A stretch of DNA of 64,000 nucleotides from Ketobacter sp036337295. Its GTDB lineage: Bacteria; Pseudomonadota; Gammaproteobacteria; Pseudomonadales; Ketobacteraceae. The translations under genes were made by a program, and so were the position numbers. The DNA lies in NCBI GenBank assembly GCA_036337295.1, contig JAYZEN010000001.1, positions 1,054,001 through 1,118,000 on the forward strand. Reading direction: 5' to 3'. The notes beneath the pieces are model-generated. The model searched no databases and was not told the origin of the DNA. It was given only the letters and a program-made list of their open reading frames with translations. Positions 63,902-64,000 of this stretch are shown piece after piece. Each line of letters opens with the position of its first letter. Within the stretch, counting starts at the first letter, position 1.

Positions 63902-64000
63902 ATGACCCAAATCCAGGAACTCACCATTCAATTGGGGCAGGTGAATTACGAAGGGCACACCTTTAACTGCTTACCCATTCAGGGCGAACAGGAGGTGCTG
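63902..64000 (+). CDS. N-terminal part of a divergent gene, possibly DUF2170 (YjfI-like)
   Basis: ATG at 63902 has AAGGAG (63886-63891) upstream and the frame is open to the edge: 33 residues are visible. The segment EGHTFNCLPIQGEQEVL resembles the start of DUF2170 proteins (an alternating hydrophobic pattern with a PI.GE core), which precede PspA/YjfJ-like genes. So few residues make this tentative. The position is opposite the YqiJ-YqiK-ATPase operon with shared operators. Confidence 0.5.
   Translation, partial: MTQIQELTIQLGQVNYEGHTFNCLPIQGEQEVL

Overview
The window is about 64 kb of moderately GC-rich, densely coding bacterial chromosome. Several core genes place it in the Gammaproteobacteria: rppH next to ptsP, the lgt-thyA-folA run, an LpoB-type penicillin-binding-protein activator, RlmI and an EI-Ntr. 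The core gene order resembles Pseudomonadales and Marinobacter/Alcanivorax-type marine bacteria, but the genus cannot be fixed from the sequence. I see no rRNA or tRNA genes, no insertion sequence and no CRISPR array.

Region 1 (1-5.7 kb) holds cell-envelope proteins of unclear role: the 3' part of a DUF2059-like protein, a secreted protein, a DUF3857/transglutaminase membrane protein, a 42-residue ORF and two small exported or membrane proteins. Region 2 (5.87-15.9 kb) is a complete guanidine-utilisation operon. A sigma70-like promoter is followed by a guanidine-I (ykkC) riboswitch. Then come an ABC importer (binding protein, permease, ATPase), two DUF1989 proteins of the carboxyguanidine deiminase type, a biotin-dependent guanidine/urea carboxylase and allophanate hydrolase. 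Together they should import guanidine, carboxylate it, deiminate carboxyguanidine to allophanate and release ammonia and CO2. Region 3 (16-21.3 kb) has an SDR oxidoreductase, an AraC regulator, a TetR regulator facing an MpaB-type (DUF2236) oxygenase across a perfect 8-bp-arm palindrome, and a secreted alpha/beta hydrolase.

Region 4 (21.4-23.3 kb) is a compact lysis-like cassette: a GH108 endolysin, a GTA-type 3-TM holin and a SLATT-like two-helix membrane protein, with no other phage genes. Region 5 (23.4-36.3 kb) holds an alpha/beta hydrolase coupled to a large DUF748/AsmA-like protein, an OmpW-like barrel with an Ig-like lipoprotein, LpoB, a 55-residue membrane ORF, a two-component pair of the 'proteobacterial dedicated sortase' type without its sortase, a PilZ protein and a lipoprotein. 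Region 6 (36.2-55.5 kb) is mostly housekeeping: DUF349 protein, folA, thyA, lgt, a TANGO2/NRDE protein, a large hybrid histidine kinase, ptsP, rppH, a HAD phosphatase, a degenerate imelysin-like lipoprotein, rlmI, an HDOD protein, a secreted protein and a CPA-type antiporter.

Region 7 (55.6-64 kb) is the most interesting. A three-gene operon encodes a YqiJ-like membrane/OB-fold protein, a YqiK-like flotillin and a 1765-residue DUF3686 AAA ATPase. It is transcribed away from a gene cut by the window edge, probably DUF2170/YjfI. Their shared upstream region carries four copies of a 13-bp palindrome (GACATAATATGTC type), two of them overlapping likely -35 boxes. This looks like a regulated membrane-stress system linked to the PspA/YjfJ network, with a regulator that is not in the window.
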